Shown in pieces: positions 33,401-45,417 of a stretch of DNA of 64,000 nt (the stretch's first letter is position 1; the number at the start of each line of letters is the position of its first letter). Under the pieces are notes generated by a model. It was not told where the DNA came from, searched no databases, and worked only from the letters and a program-made list of their open reading frames with translations. This stretch comes from Panopea generosa (lineage: Eukaryota; Mollusca; Bivalvia; Adapedonta; Hiatellidae), in the NCBI GenBank assembly GCA_029582155.1, contig CM055909.1:44142967-44206966 (forward strand), given 5' to 3'. The position numbers were made by a program, and so were the translations under genes.

Positions 33401-35614
33401 TTTAATAGTGCAGTAATTATGAACAAGATTACCATATCATTTTATTGTATTGAATAGATTGACGTTTTAAGACGCTAATTTTATCGATTCCAAGGATATT
33501 GAGAAACTTTGGTAGGAAATTACGGTTTATCGTTCTGTTTCCTACGGATATTCCAGCAAAAAACACGCACTGTTGTATCTCTAATTATTATTTTATGGTA
33601 ATGATCTGAATAAAATTATGAATTTGATGATTTTGCTATACGACATCAAACAATGATAAAAACATAGTTTCAATTATTTAAATGATATCAACATTTAATG
33701 TTCAAGAGTTACTTACGCTGGTATACTTCTGGGTAAACATTTTGTTCCATTAATTCAAGAAGGTGTCAAAATTTCATTTTAGGGATGGAGAACATTGTAA
33801 CTCAGCCCATTTAGCAATATCCTCAATGATCATCTTGAATGTATATTTATGAGTTCTTGTCGAGACCATGCATACAGTTGATAATGATACATAGTATAGT
33901 AAACACATATAAACTTAGTTGAAAAAGTGCAGAGTGAATATATATATCTAACAAGATATGTAGAGTAGGGAAAATTTACTGCATAGAGTATGTATAGAAT
34001 GTCTTTAAGAACATTCTTGCAAGAAGGTGACATATATCTCATTGTACCTTCTTGCATATTTAATTTTCTTAAACATTTTTTAAATCAGTCTTACGAAACG
34101 GTGCGAAAAGTCAAGTGGCACTTTTTTGTACAAAGCAAGCTAAACTTGGCAAATTTGTATTTGTACACAAATGAAATTAGAGTTTTGTACATACTCGTTA
34201 AGGCAATAACATTTTCTTCTTTTATATTTGGGGCTATGATCTGTAGTGTTTCACACCATTAATATAATAATATTAGAGAACTAGTCGGAATGTTGCTTAA
34301 CACCGTCTTGCTCTTGTGGGACGATATCCTTTGTAACATATTAATATATGATAAATTAAATTTAGAAAAATGCCGCTCCCAAATAATCGCTCCATTAACG
34401 TCAGTATACTTCTATCAGAATAAAAAAACTGTTCACCTCAATTGCACTCCTATAGGAACCATTTCTATTAATGTTTTGTTTCGTTATGAAGTGGTATCTC
34501 CATGTATTTCATATGTGATTGTGTCTGAGTAAAACAGAATTAATGAGATAGTGTTCAATGGGAGTAAGGGAGGTATTTTATTGACTTATAAGTGTGAAGC
34601 TTACATAAAATGGCGATACTGACACTTAGTCAGATAGTAAATGAAGTGCTAAGGATGTTATCAACGTTTATTATTCAATATTGAAATTTCACCATCTTTG
34701 CAAGTGAAGCGAGCATATCCAACTAAAAGAACCTTAAAACCTAATAACGACCCCAAGAACTTGTTAATAAATGAAAATTTCAAGACTTCTTTTGCTTTGA
34801 TGAACTAATATATATTTCCATCTAACCTGAACGATACCCAGTTTTGAGTTATATGCATCTAAATACGAAATATATCTTTCATGTCTTTGTTATAGTTTAG
34901 TTTGTGTGTTGAAGTACTGGAAGTAAATAGAACAAAAATGTATATAAATGCTCGTGGATGTCTGAAGGCTAAATTCATCGTAAATAACTGTTCTTGCATT
35001 AATCTCTTTAGATGATGCGTTGAAATATTGGTAGTGTATAGCACACGACTGTGAACAAGCACCGGATGAATATACTAAAGCTTCGGAAACGTCTTGCGAA
35101 GACGGTCAGACATGCATGGTAAGGGGCAATTGTCAGTTGCTTTAAAGTTTAATTAGTGACAAAAGAAGCAAACTGGCTCAAAGATGAAAAGACTCTTGAA
35201 ATTATACTCAGCTAAGTTCAACTTAAACTAAAGAAATAAAATAATGTCCTTCATCATTTTTATACGAATTTTGATTGGTTATCTTGAACGAAACTCTATA
35301 CTTAGATAACCTTCAGGCCTGAATAACTAATGTCTCCAAGAGTACTTCAGGCGTTCAAGTCTGAATGTCATTCTCTTCAAGAATACGTCAAGCTACTTTA
35401 TTCATTTGAATGTAGTAATATATTTTGGTCGATTGCAGCGGTAACTTAGGGCTTTTATAAAATCGCTGAAATTATTTGATGGATAAACTACTATTAGAAT
35501 CGAGCTTTGGGTCGAACCTGCATCTCTGACGCGAGAGGCCATTACATTTACCATTGCACTTTAAACTACGAATTCTTTTCAATTCCTACATTGACTACAT
35601 TCACATTACCCATC
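33401..35614. other. Nothing recognised
   Basis: AT-rich sequence. ORFs of 67-90 codons at 33830-35062 show no domain or signal sequence. A small local duplication (two blocks with ttcaggcctgaat- and ttcaagtctgaat-like starts) lies near 35310-35390. Confidence 0.45.
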
Positions 35615-35719
35615 ATGAGAATGCTCAATAAAACAGAGTTTATTATTGGTTGCGTTCTGTTCTTAATGGCACTACAAGGGTCCTTCAAAAACGTTTGTTA
35701 TTGGGAGATTGAATTCTAA
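35615..35719 (+). CDS. Possible signal-peptide exon or tiny ORF
   Basis: ATG at 35615 (A at -3) begins MRMLNKTEFIIGCVLFLMAL, a textbook-looking signal peptide with a basic/polar start and hydrophobic core, followed by QGSFKNVCYWEIEF and a stop at 35717. A splice donor inside it (for example aac|gtttgt at about 35692) would leave phase 0 and could join the cysteine-rich exon at 37109, also readable in phase 0. Both are on the plus strand, 1.4 kb apart with a mariner relic between. Nothing proves transcription; a chance hydrophobic ORF is the main alternative. Confidence 0.3.
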   Translation: MRMLNKTEFIIGCVLFLMALQGSFKNVCYWEIEF

Positions 35720-35934
35720 AGTACAGCCGTATATCAAATGTATGTTTATTGTAAACCTTCAAAGTATTCTCGTGTACCAAAACACGTTTTTGTAATCATT
35801 TTCACCAGCCGCTAAGTTGTATTATTTTGATATCTGTCGGAAGCATTGATAAAATACCACAAGAGTGTATTTTATTAAGCTATAAATAAAAAAATAAGTA
35901 TGGGCTAATATATGGTGAGTATGGTAGGTGGTTT

Positions 35935-36690
35935 GAACGTTTTCAAACGTCAAGAATGCTTTAACCTCTTGGCACATATGAGATGGAGATTTGTCTTGGA
36001 TAAGTTGTACTGCTGACCAACCTTTGCTCAGACGCTTCTTATGGTATATTGTTTTAATCTTCTTCTAAACAGATTCGCGTAGAAGCGTTTTATGGCTGTA
36101 TAACCCGATGGGCAATGCACTTGAACAACTGGTCCGCTAGATTGAAAGGAAATGGAAACATCTTTTTCGTAATGATAGTTCGCTTTGCAATACTTGAGCG
36201 CACTTGATCTTTTCGTTTCCAAGGTTTATCATCAACCCTTCTCTGTGGCTCAAACATGTGAACCTAGTTTCATCAACTGTCACCAAGTTAGACATTTCTC
36301 GACTGTCACCGTTAAGGTACAGTTTAAGAAGTTCACGCGCGCATTCTAAAAACGGGTTGTTTTGCTCTTCCTTATGTTATGCCAGTACAAATGACTATAA
36401 CCTTCACCGATGATCGATAGCCATCTTCTATCACAGCCGTTACAGTAGCCATGTTTGCCTTGGTTATAGAGGTTCGAGGTCGACCTAGACGAGCATAATC
36501 TTTGACAGACGATTTACCAGCTTTGAAAACTTTAACTAACCTAACCGCTGGGTGTGCGGAAATGATTTTAGGACCGCATATAGCATAAACTTTATTAAAT
36601 ATCTGCTTCGGATCTATAACAAGCATAGTGCCGCATTTTATATATCCTCTAACTTCAGTCTGTTTGTTCATATTAGGAGATGACGTGTAA
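35935..36690 (-). pseudogene. Mariner-like transposase relic (copy 3)
   Basis: On the minus strand an N-terminal block MNKQTEVRGYIKCGTML begins at 36671, followed by VFKAGKSSVKDYARLGRPRT (linker with the GRP motif). Next, in other frames, come a VTVDET catalytic remnant, KRSSALKYCKA, SSGPVVQVHCPSGYTA and a degraded DKSPSHMCQEVKAFL segment near 35970. The N-terminal 99-codon piece is still open; the remainder has frameshifts and stops. The catalytic DETW box reads DETR. Confidence 0.85.
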
Positions 36691-36984
36691 AACGGTCAGT
36701 GTAAACGACTGAATGGACTGCAAACATAATTCTCTCGGTCATTTGAAAAGCAAATTTGGAAATACTACACGGGTTTAAGTGCAGTGAAATATTTTCAAAT
36801 ATTCCTTTGATAAAACTACGGAATCTCATTACTGACAGAAATATTTGCAGGTCCCTCGTAGTTTGTATGTTTTATGTTTAATTTTATATCGAAAACGTCA
36901 TCCGTGTGCTACAAAATAATGTTAATTAAAGCCTGTAAGTTTCGTCCATCTATGATTTTTTTTTTACAAGTCGCATTTGTAACG
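36691..36984. other. Nothing recognised
   Basis: Short spacer between the mariner relic and a SINE tail. Confidence 0.5.
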
Positions 36985-37052
36985 CGAGAATACATAACTA
37001 TATAACCTGAAATGTGTTGAAAATGGCGTTAAACCCAATTAAAAACATTTAT
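36985..37052 (+). mobile_element. SINE family 3, 3-prime fragment
   Basis: tataacctgaaatgtgttga followed by aaatggcgttaaacccaatt matches the 3-prime end of the fuller copy at 40110-40345. Confidence 0.6.
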
Positions 37053-37108
37053 CCACAAATATATTTCACTATCGTAATTCCTAAATATAACGTTTGCATA
37101 TTTTTCAG

Positions 37109-37387
37109 AAAGTTAGCTATGAAATGTTTGACAATATTACACACTATGATTCGGTTATAAGGACCTGCACGGCGGTACCTTGCCAAGCAACAACTCAAGA
37201 CGAGTTTCAATTGTGCCTAGCAACACCTAAGCTGTACATGATAAGCGGATGCACTGTTCGTACGTGTTGTGCTGGCTGTGACCTTTGTAACAGTGGAGGA
37301 AACGCATCATCTGCGTGCGCATGTGTCATGTTTTTCTGTGTATTGACAAAAATAATGGAGTGCCTTTCAGCTAGAATACAACTTTGA
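37109..37387 (+). CDS. Possible last exon of a Ly6/uPAR-like (three-finger) cysteine-rich protein
   Basis: A good acceptor (gcatatttttcag, ending 37108) opens a frame of 92 codons. It contains RTCTAVPC, then QLC, then ISGCTVRTCC, and CCAGCDLCN at about 37267-37293. The ending CC-x3-D-x-C-N is the signature of LU (Ly6/uPAR) domains. The tail after it (SSACACVMFFCVL) is moderately hydrophobic and could be a GPI-anchor signal. An alternative acceptor four bases later gives phase 1, usual for this family. The first disulphide pair expected in LU domains would have to come from an upstream exon; the signal-peptide ORF at 35615 is one candidate. A chance Cys-rich ORF cannot be excluded. Confidence 0.4.
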   Translation, partial: KVSYEMFDNITHYDSVIRTCTAVPCQATTQDEFQLCLATPKLYMISGCTVRTCCAGCDLCNSGGNASSACACVMFFCVLTKIMECLSARIQL

Positions 37388-37507
37388 TATACAGATAACA
37401 ACTTTTACCCAAAGTATTTAAATTGTGAAGATGAAATTATCATTCTAAGCATTGTTCATTTAATAAATGATGCATATCACATGTATGCATATATTTGATA
37501 TCAAGTT

Positions 37508-37688
37508 TAAGCTTATTTAATTTACATCGATTGTGAAACAAGTTCTTACAACGCTCGAAGTTTTTCTGGGTAGAACCAGTACTAAGCACATGCGGAAAAA
37601 ATGTTTTGCTCAAAGACACCACACATGACCGTGGCGGATGATCGAGCCAACATGGCTTCGGTGCTCTACCACTAGATCACGCGCTCCA
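37508..37688 (-). mobile_element. tRNA-derived SINE, family 2 (second copy)
   Basis: The minus-strand head reads tgatctagtggtagagcac (box A), with a degenerate box B, ggctcgatcatc. The far end shares cgattgtgaaacaagtt with the 19235 copy. Confidence 0.75.
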
Positions 37689-37874
37689 CCTGGTATAAAG
37701 TAAAAATAAATTAATATACAAAAGTATTTAAAATATCCACATCAATTTATTTTCCATAGTTCACAATTCAAAGGTTTATTGAAATGCGATTTTTTTTAAA
37801 TCATATCAATTAATGTAAAATATTGACATTGTAATTGCGTGTCATCTACCGCAAATTTTGTAGCATAAGTATGA

Positions 37875-39385
37875 CACGCATACACACTTTCTCCGATAGT
37901 ATACACGCATACACACTTTCTCCAATAGTATACACGCATACCCACTTTCTCCAGTAGTATACACACATACACACTTTCTCCAATAGTATACACGCATACA
38001 CACTTTCTCCAATAGTATACACGCATACACACTTTCTCTAACAGTATACGCGCATACACACTTACTCCGATAGTATACACGCATACACACTTTCTCCAAT
38101 AATATACACGCATACACACTTTCTCCAGTAGTATACACGCACGCATACGCACTTTCTCCAATAGTATTCACGCATACACACTTTTTCCAGTAGTATACAC
38201 ACATACACACTTTATCTAACAGCATACACACTTTCTCCGATAGTATACACGCATGCACACTTTATCCAATAGTATCCACGCATACACACTTTCTCCAATA
38301 GTATCCACGCATGCACACTTTCTCCAATAGTATACACGCATACACACTTTCCCCAATAGTATAAACACATACATACTTTCTCCAATAGTATCCAGTGGTA
38401 TACACGCATACACACTTTCTCCAATAGTATACACGCATACATACTTTATCGAATAGTATACACGCATAAACACTTTCTCTAACAGTATACACGCATACAC
38501 AATTTCGCAAATAGTATTACATGCATTCACACTTTCTCCAATAGTTTACACTATTTCTCTAACAGTATACACGCATACACACTTTTTCTAACAGTATACA
38601 CGCGTACACTCTTCATTCAATAGTATACACGCATACACACTTTCTTTAACAGTATACACGCATACACACTTTCTCCAATAGTTTACACTCATTCACACTT
38701 TCTCTAAGAGTACACACGCATACACACTTTCTCCGATAGAATACACGCATACTCATTTTTTCTCTAACAGTATACACGCATACACACCTTCTCCAATAGT
38801 TTACACGCATACACACTTTCCCCAATAGTATAAACGCATACAGACTTTCTCAAATAGTATCCAATAGTATACACACATGCACACTTTCTCCAATAATATA
38901 CGCGCATACACACTTTCTCTAACAGTATACACGGATACACAATTTCTCCAGTAGTATAAATGCATACACACTTTCTCCAATAGCATACACTATTTCTCTA
39001 ACAGTATACCCACCCGCATACACACGTTTTCTAACAGTATACACGTATACACACTTTCTCCACTAGTATACACGCATACACACTTTCTTTAACAGTATAC
39101 AGGCATACATACTTTCTCCAATAGATACACGCATACACACTTCCTTCATTAGTATACACGCATACACACTTCCTTCATTAGTATACACGCATACACATTT
39201 GCTCTTATAGTATACACGCATACACACTTTATCCAGTAGTATACACGCATACACACTTTCTTCATTAGTATACACGCATACACCCTTTCTTTTATAGTTC
39301 ACATGCATACACACTTTCTCCAATAGTATACACGCATACACACTTTTTCAAATAGTATATACGCATACACTCTTTTTCCAATAGT
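37875..39385. repeat. 29-bp satellite array, about 52 copies
   Basis: Unit: acacgcatacacactttctc followed by caatagtat, 29 bp, with point variants and a few indels over 1.5 kb. Because 29 is not a multiple of three and the minus strand lacks stops in the unit, all three minus frames stay open and encode the same 29-residue peptide cycle (VCMRVYYWRKCVCVYTIGES plus nine more). These ORFs are artefacts of the repeat unless shown otherwise. Confidence 0.97.
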
Positions 39386-40109
39386 AAAAATATAAATAAA
39401 CACCTTGCTGTTATTTTGTTTCAGTAACTGCATTTAACAAGCTTATGAGTGTTCCAGTTATACAATGTCTGTGTTTGTTAATCAGTTTAGCTATACAAAT
39501 TACACTATTAAGACATATTCAAGATTAACGAATGTTATTAAACATGAGAATCGTACTGATCCCGACACGCTTCATGAACAACTAATCATCAATTCTTAAT
39601 GACAAAAAAACGGCCCGGAAAAAAACATATATACGTATTTTATTATAGAATGTTCAAGCATTTATATTTATAGCGAAAAATTATTGCATGTGCAATTATA
39701 AAATTAATTGTTATATAATCGTCAAACTAAAATGTTATATTGTAAATGATGTAGTTGATTTGATTGTGAGCAAATATTGTGACATAAAACGCAAGACAAA
39801 ATGCCTAAGTTTTTTTTGTAGCAGTTGTCTTGGCGTCGAATAACCTATAATGTGTTGGTACGCCGTAAAACCCTATTCATTCATTCTAATAATACCATTT
39901 TAACTTAAAGTATGAACTGTATTCATTATAGTACTAATGTGTGATACGACGTCAGACTTTTTCAAATCCGAAATATAGACCATTAAAGGCTCGGTGCATT
40001 ATAAAACTGATAAACCTTTTTAAATTGAAAAAAACCCAAAAAGCTCTTAAACGTTTCTCAAAATTAATTTAAACAGTTATCTATATATTTTGTTTTTTCC
40101 TAATTTGCC
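39386..40109. other. Mostly unrecognised; short SINE-like tail
   Basis: A fragment at about 39830-39888 (acctataatgtgttggtacg, then ccgtaaaaccctattcattc) resembles the ATTC-ending 3-prime end of molluscan SINEs. The same end appears at 58511-58558. Confidence 0.5.
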
Positions 40110-40345
40110 CAGTGATCGAAGGGATCGTTTCAAGATCACTTATCTCTCACCGCTAAGGTCGTAGGTTCAAGTCTCGCTCGCTTCAAAAACTAAATGTGAA
40201 ACAAGTTTGCCAGTTCCTTGCGAAAGGACGAGGATTCTACTCCGATTCACCCTGAGGTCTCCCTCCACCAATAAAACTGGATTTACCATATATAACCTGA
40301 TATGTGTTGACAATTGCGTTTTACCCCATTACATAAAACATCCAA
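40110..40345 (+). mobile_element. SINE family 3, near full length
   Basis: Box-B-like aggtcgtaggttcaagtctc is preceded by a weak box A, then a body (gtttgccagttccttgcgaa) and a tail taacctgatatgtgttgac ending accccattacataaaacat. Confidence 0.6.
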
Positions 40346-40628
40346 CTAAGGTTACGCATGATGAAAAATTCGTGTCTGTCCGTGGAGATCACACAATGCT
40401 CGATATGGCTCATCCACGATGTATAACAAGAGTTCTGAAGTTGCATAAAAATCTATCGAGTGTTTAATATCAACATAGTTTTATTCATTAATTTTGTTAA
40501 TATTTTCTTTTCAGTACGTATCTATTTACATAGACGACGAGTCTGATATTTTCACTTTCTTTGATTGTGTGTGATTGTGCTGTTTAATTGTAACAGTAGT
40601 ACTCTGGTACATTAATTCATATTGAATG
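40346..40628. other. Nothing recognised
   Basis: The ORF at 40207-40467 begins inside the SINE and its remainder matches no family I know. Confidence 0.5.
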
Positions 40629-40630
40629 TA

Positions 40631-40808
40631 CAGTCAAACCTGTGTATGTGGTCACCTCTATTAAGCAGCCACCTATCTTAAGCAATCACATTTTCTACTT
40701 CCCATTTCTATGCTTTCAGAACATATTAACCTGTATTAAGCATCAACTTGTCTAAAAGGCCACTTTTGTTCCTTCCCTTGACTGGCTGCTTAACACAGGC
40801 TTGACTGT
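40631..40808. mobile_element. MITE with TA target duplication
   Basis: The ends cagtcaaacctgtgt and acacaggcttgactg are inverted repeats matching at 14 of 15 positions, flanked on both sides by TA. The whole 178 bp is partly palindromic (aagcagcc near the left, ggctgctt near the right). A TA duplication points to the Tc1/mariner superfamily. An eroded second copy lies at 47412-47571. Confidence 0.8.
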
Positions 40809-40810
40809 AT

Positions 40811-41420
40811 CTAGTATCATCAACGCAGAACGCGTGTACACCTTCTCAATATTATTACTGTTGTTACTGATTGTCTCGTAATTACGTGCAGAGAATCACT
40901 TGATGCTTCAACGGCAAGTGTTATGATATTCGTTGTCATTTTTATACTTCCTTTTTTCCCAATATGGTTGGCTTTAACGAGGTTTCTGGTTTACAATGAA
41001 TGATAAGAGAAGAAGAGAAAATATATATAACACAGCGTGACACAATATATATGTAATTTAGTATTGAAGGGTTATTATTATTGAATAATATTAGTATGTC
41101 ATTACGTCCTCTCATAGCTGTCTCAATTCTATATAAGTAACATAGATATATTTGATATTACGATTACATCTATTGTATATGAATCAGTGCCAATAGTACT
41201 GGGAATACTATTCGGAAAACGTAAACTAATAATCATTCTTTTTGAAAGAAAACCGAGTTGGCTATAATGTAACTGTTTTTATTAAACATCGGTCATCTAA
41301 AATGGAGCTTGGACCGCCCAGTATTTTGTCCGAGTACCTAAGACATTAAGTCACGTGACAGTTACATCCCAGTGGACATTATGAGAAAAATCTGAGCAAT
41401 TCTTAAAAGTTATCATGTAC
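40811..41420. other. Nothing recognised
   Basis: AT-rich spacer between two MITE-like elements. Confidence 0.5.
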
Positions 41421-41798
41421 GTCTCACTTCACAGTAACGCCCCTTTTTCCCACGGTAACACGATTCTTACGCTTTAAAAAAAGGCTTATGTACTATGGTT
41501 ATGAAATATTTTCAAAATGGTTCATAGTGGTTGTGATTTTTTGCTGCAGATGAGTAGAGCAAAAGTTGACATAGCATAAACTGCAATAAGACATCACTGG
41601 TGTTAAAAAAGTGACTTTTATAGGATTTCAACATATGCATGTATTTATGAGCATTTTAGGACTTCTGTTTTCAATAAATCTCAGGGTGTCACTGCACTCT
41701 CTTTTAAAAAAACCTATGTGGAATTCTTCTTTTACCATTGGAATCCTAGACCTCATTTAATATAGAAGCAAGAACAAAATTCAACTGTGTAGTACGAC
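41421..41798 (+). mobile_element. MITE family with ends like gtctcactacacagt (copy 1)
   Basis: Left end gtctcacttcacagtaacgc; right end aattcaactgtgtagtacga, an inverted match. Interior landmarks gatgagtagagcaaaagttg, aagacatcactggtgt and ggatttcaacatatgcatgt are shared with copies at 49777-50245 and, reversed, 63551-63972. A left-end fragment occurs near 58180-58236. Confidence 0.8.
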
Positions 41799-42604
41799 CT
41801 ATATATAATCTGTAGAATGGGCACACGCTCTCTCTATTGGGTCCGTTACATTGCAATGAGTTTGAACACGTTGATTGGTCAGTTGCTTCGGGGAAATCGT
41901 TTAATAGCAATGCATCATGGGGCAGACAAGGATTCCCGTGCGTTTTTTGATAGGGGTTAAATAGACTTAATATCTCCCGAATGTAGAATAGCTGAGAGAA
42001 AACAAATTCATCCGAATGATCCAGCTAAACAGAGTGAAATACAGCAGCTGGTGCATTAATGTAAATGCATTAAAATGAAGTGAAATACAATTAAGATGAA
42101 TGCATTACAGCACACTAGAGCTGTCACATGTGTTCAAATACCTTACGTTTTTGTGTTTTGTTATACTTTCTTAGCGTTTTCATTTCAAAGACAAACTGCT
42201 GTGCTTCATCTTGAAAGGGAGAAATTAATATTTAAATGACATTCGATGATATTTTAATTCTAAGTTTTATGAAAATGATTTCCTTCTCATTGTTAACAGA
42301 ACATTACATGTTTTAAAGAAATTGTGTTGGAATGTATTACAGACTCTTTAAATGAAATAGCACATGTTTTTCACTAATTACGCTAAGTATAAAAAATTCG
42401 TACAAACAAATGATGCATAATTATTATTACTATTATTCATATCATTTCATTAAGAACAGTTCCTGCGAATGTTATACGGCCTTAGTTTTTTATGCTTAAA
42501 TACTAGTGGAACTAAATGATATAAGGTCGTGTTTTTTATATCTTCAAATATTACACTTTAAAAAAACTTATCTAGCTTGCGAACGTTATTGAAACATATT
42601 CCTT
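41799..42604. other. Nothing recognised
   Basis: AT-rich sequence, no ORF with recognisable content. Confidence 0.5.
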
Positions 42605-42833
42605 GGGCCGTATTCACCATCCGTCCTTGAGAATTTTCTTAGACTTGAGCTTGAAAATCAAAATTTTAACCTTATATATCTAGTTTCCCATGACAGATAG
42701 AATAACTTTGAGAGTTTATATGACTATAAATTAGGTGTCTCAACACGCTTGCAAATTTTGGCCTCAAACAATGGTCTCTAGGTGTGTGTTTAAGAATATT
42801 CTTAAGAATGGTTGGTGAATACCAGCCCTGGTC
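42605..42833. mobile_element. MITE with ends gggccgtattcacca / tggtgaataccagccc
   Basis: The outer 15-20 bp are inverted repeats around GTATTCACCA, and a tctta/taaga stretch just inside extends the match. No ORF of note; the 65-codon minus ORF lies within it. Target duplication is unclear. Confidence 0.65.
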
Positions 42834-44834
42834 TCCTTGAAAAGACTTGTAGTGTGATAAAATATACATGCACTAGGATACACTAGGATACACTGCATTC
42901 AAACTATAGACATCACAATCGTATAAGGACAGTACAACTATGTACTAATATATACTATAATGATATACGTGACAACATGGCATACTGTATTTATACGAGA
43001 AAACAGTATTTGGGTGATAAAAACATTGATGAATAAATTTCTTTGACTCTTTTAATATTAAAGGATTATATCACAGAATGTGGTATTCAATTGAATTCTA
43101 TTTCTTTCTTAGTTAAGTTTAGTATATTTTAGTTTAAACATATTTTATTTCAACATGAAATGGGGTTGGGTCATACGTTATTTCAACATTTGGTGTGGCC
43201 AGTCTCCTACATCTTTTTACAGTGTTTACATATTAAAGTGATATATTTTAACAATTTTTCTTAACCAATATTATGATAATAGAAAAAGGTCGGAAAGGAA
43301 AGAAAGAATAAAGGGTAAGACAAAAACATATCATTTCATCCTTTTGTCGTCCATACGCATGCGTCGTGTATCCACATCTCAGCAGCATCACAATGAGACA
43401 ATCACATTAAAAGTTTATAAACAATGGGCATAATAGTTGAAGATTGAAGTAATGTAGTACAGTTGAAAACAAGACGACAGGAAAACATAAATGAGATTAT
43501 ACAAAGCGTTTTGTTTCTTTGATATAGTATAATACCGCTTTGACTTTAATATATTGCTAACATGAGATTCTGTCTTCAAGTTAGGAACTTATGTTTCGCA
43601 AGGCAAAGAGAGTTAATGTATTTATAAAGTGATTATACAACTGAATTGTTTTCTTTCCTATTATATAGGAGACTATTTGAAAGAATCTGCAAGCTCCGTG
43701 CGAAACTAGTTGGGGTTAATTTTGAATTCTTTAACATAGTGTGCGAAATCACTCCGACCTAAATAAAACACATATGGCAATGTGTGTCACGGTCAATTGA
43801 AAATAAAATACAAATACGTTAAATTTCAATTATTTCGGAACGTCTTATACTCAGACATGTGAAGAATACGGCCACTTGAATAATTTCAGTCTCGTTCAGT
43901 GGGCGTTACAAAACACGTGTTCAGATCTGATTGTATTATTACATAGAAAACAAAGGTTTTGAATATGTTTGGTGTATTGATAACACATAATAGGCAATTC
44001 TGATTTTTTAAAAAAATATTTTGAAAAAAATTACACAATATGTTGAGTATTTTGAATAGTCAGTAAACAAATAAAACTAATTTATTGTGTTTTCAGCGTT
44101 CGCCTGCTAATTAGAGACATTATTTGGTAGATGATATTCGATGAAGAAAGCGAGAATGAAAGTATATAAGAAAGGATACATTGATACTATCTAACACAAT
44201 GAATGACCGCATATTCTACACCAATTTTGCAATACGACGGTTTGGCTTTCCCTGCAAACTCATTCATGGTTCTGAAACTACAGATAAACGCGGCACAATT
44301 TCCGTAAGTAGGCTGCCAACAAATCCGGTCACTTTTGTCATTAATCACATAGAAAACTCTAGATTGGATTGGGCCGTGTGATAGATTGGCCGTTAATATA
44401 CACCGAAAAGTGCTATCTAATTGAACCAATACATCAAATGCTGGACACGAATATATAGAGTGAGATCGGTAGTGAATGAAATTAATCAGTTTTATAACCA
44501 AGCGTGTAAGATAAATTATAGCACTATTTTTGTGTAATAAGAACAATGTTTTATCTTTTTATCAAACAATATATAAAATAATACAATGCTCAACGACGTT
44601 ACTCGATGAAGAATGGTGGTTCAACTCAGTCAGTACTGGATTTTAATATAACATCTCAAGTCGAGATTTGATTTAGCTTAAAAATCTTGATTTCACTAAA
44701 TGCTTACTTGAACTTGATATACATTGAATGACCGTGCGTAATTCAAGTCGGAACAAATCTGCACTCGCAGTTTTCGACATTGCTAAACTTTAGTGTTTTC
44801 AATATAGTGATTCGGAACTGACCTTTCTAATAAT
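42834..44834. other. No recognisable gene
   Basis: AT-rich sequence. A pair of overlapping ORFs at 44181-44546 (66 codons plus, 119 codons minus) shows no domain. A tandem cactaggata run is near 42871. Confidence 0.5.
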
Positions 44835-45417
44835 AACCTCACCAGGTAGCTACTAGTATCAAGGCATATACAGAAATAATGGTTAATCTCACCAGGTAGC
44901 TACTAGTATCAAGGCAGATACAGAAATAATGGTAAATCTCACCAGGTAGCTACTAGTATCAAGGTAGATACAGAAATAATGATAAATCTCACTAGGTAGC
45001 TACTAATATCAAGGCATATACAGAAATAATGGTTAATCTCACTAGGTAGCTACTAGTATCAAGTCGATACAGAAATAATAGTAAATCTCACTAGGTAGCT
45101 ACAGAAATAATAGTAAATCTCAATAGGCAGCTACTAGTAGCAAGGCAGATACAGAAATAATGATAAATCTCACTAGGCAGCTACTTGTATCAAAACAGAT
45201 ACAGAAACAATAATAAATCTCACTAGGCAGCTACTTGTATCAAAGCAGATACAGACATAATGGTAAATCTCACTAGGCAGCTACTTGTATCAAAACAGAT
45301 ACAGAAATAATAATATATCTCACTAGGCAGCTACTTGTATCAAGGCAGATACAGAAATAATAATAAATCTCACTAGGCAGCTACTTGTAACAAGGCAGAT
45401 ACAGAAATAATGGTAAA
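44835..45417. repeat. 50-bp tandem array, about 11-12 copies
   Basis: Unit aatctcaccaggtagctact then agtatcaaggcagatacaga then aataatggta, 50 bp. One unit near 45060-45115 is shortened. The later copies share cttgtatcaa in place of ctagtatcaa, so sub-blocks spread together. Confidence 0.97.

Noticed and set aside
37796..39341. Family of Cys/Tyr-rich minus-strand proteins
   Set aside because: They follow the 29-bp satellite in every frame and have no independent evidence of coding.
44187..44546. 119-codon minus-strand ORF as a gene
   Set aside because: No domain, no splice context, and an overlapping plus-strand ORF of similar quality.
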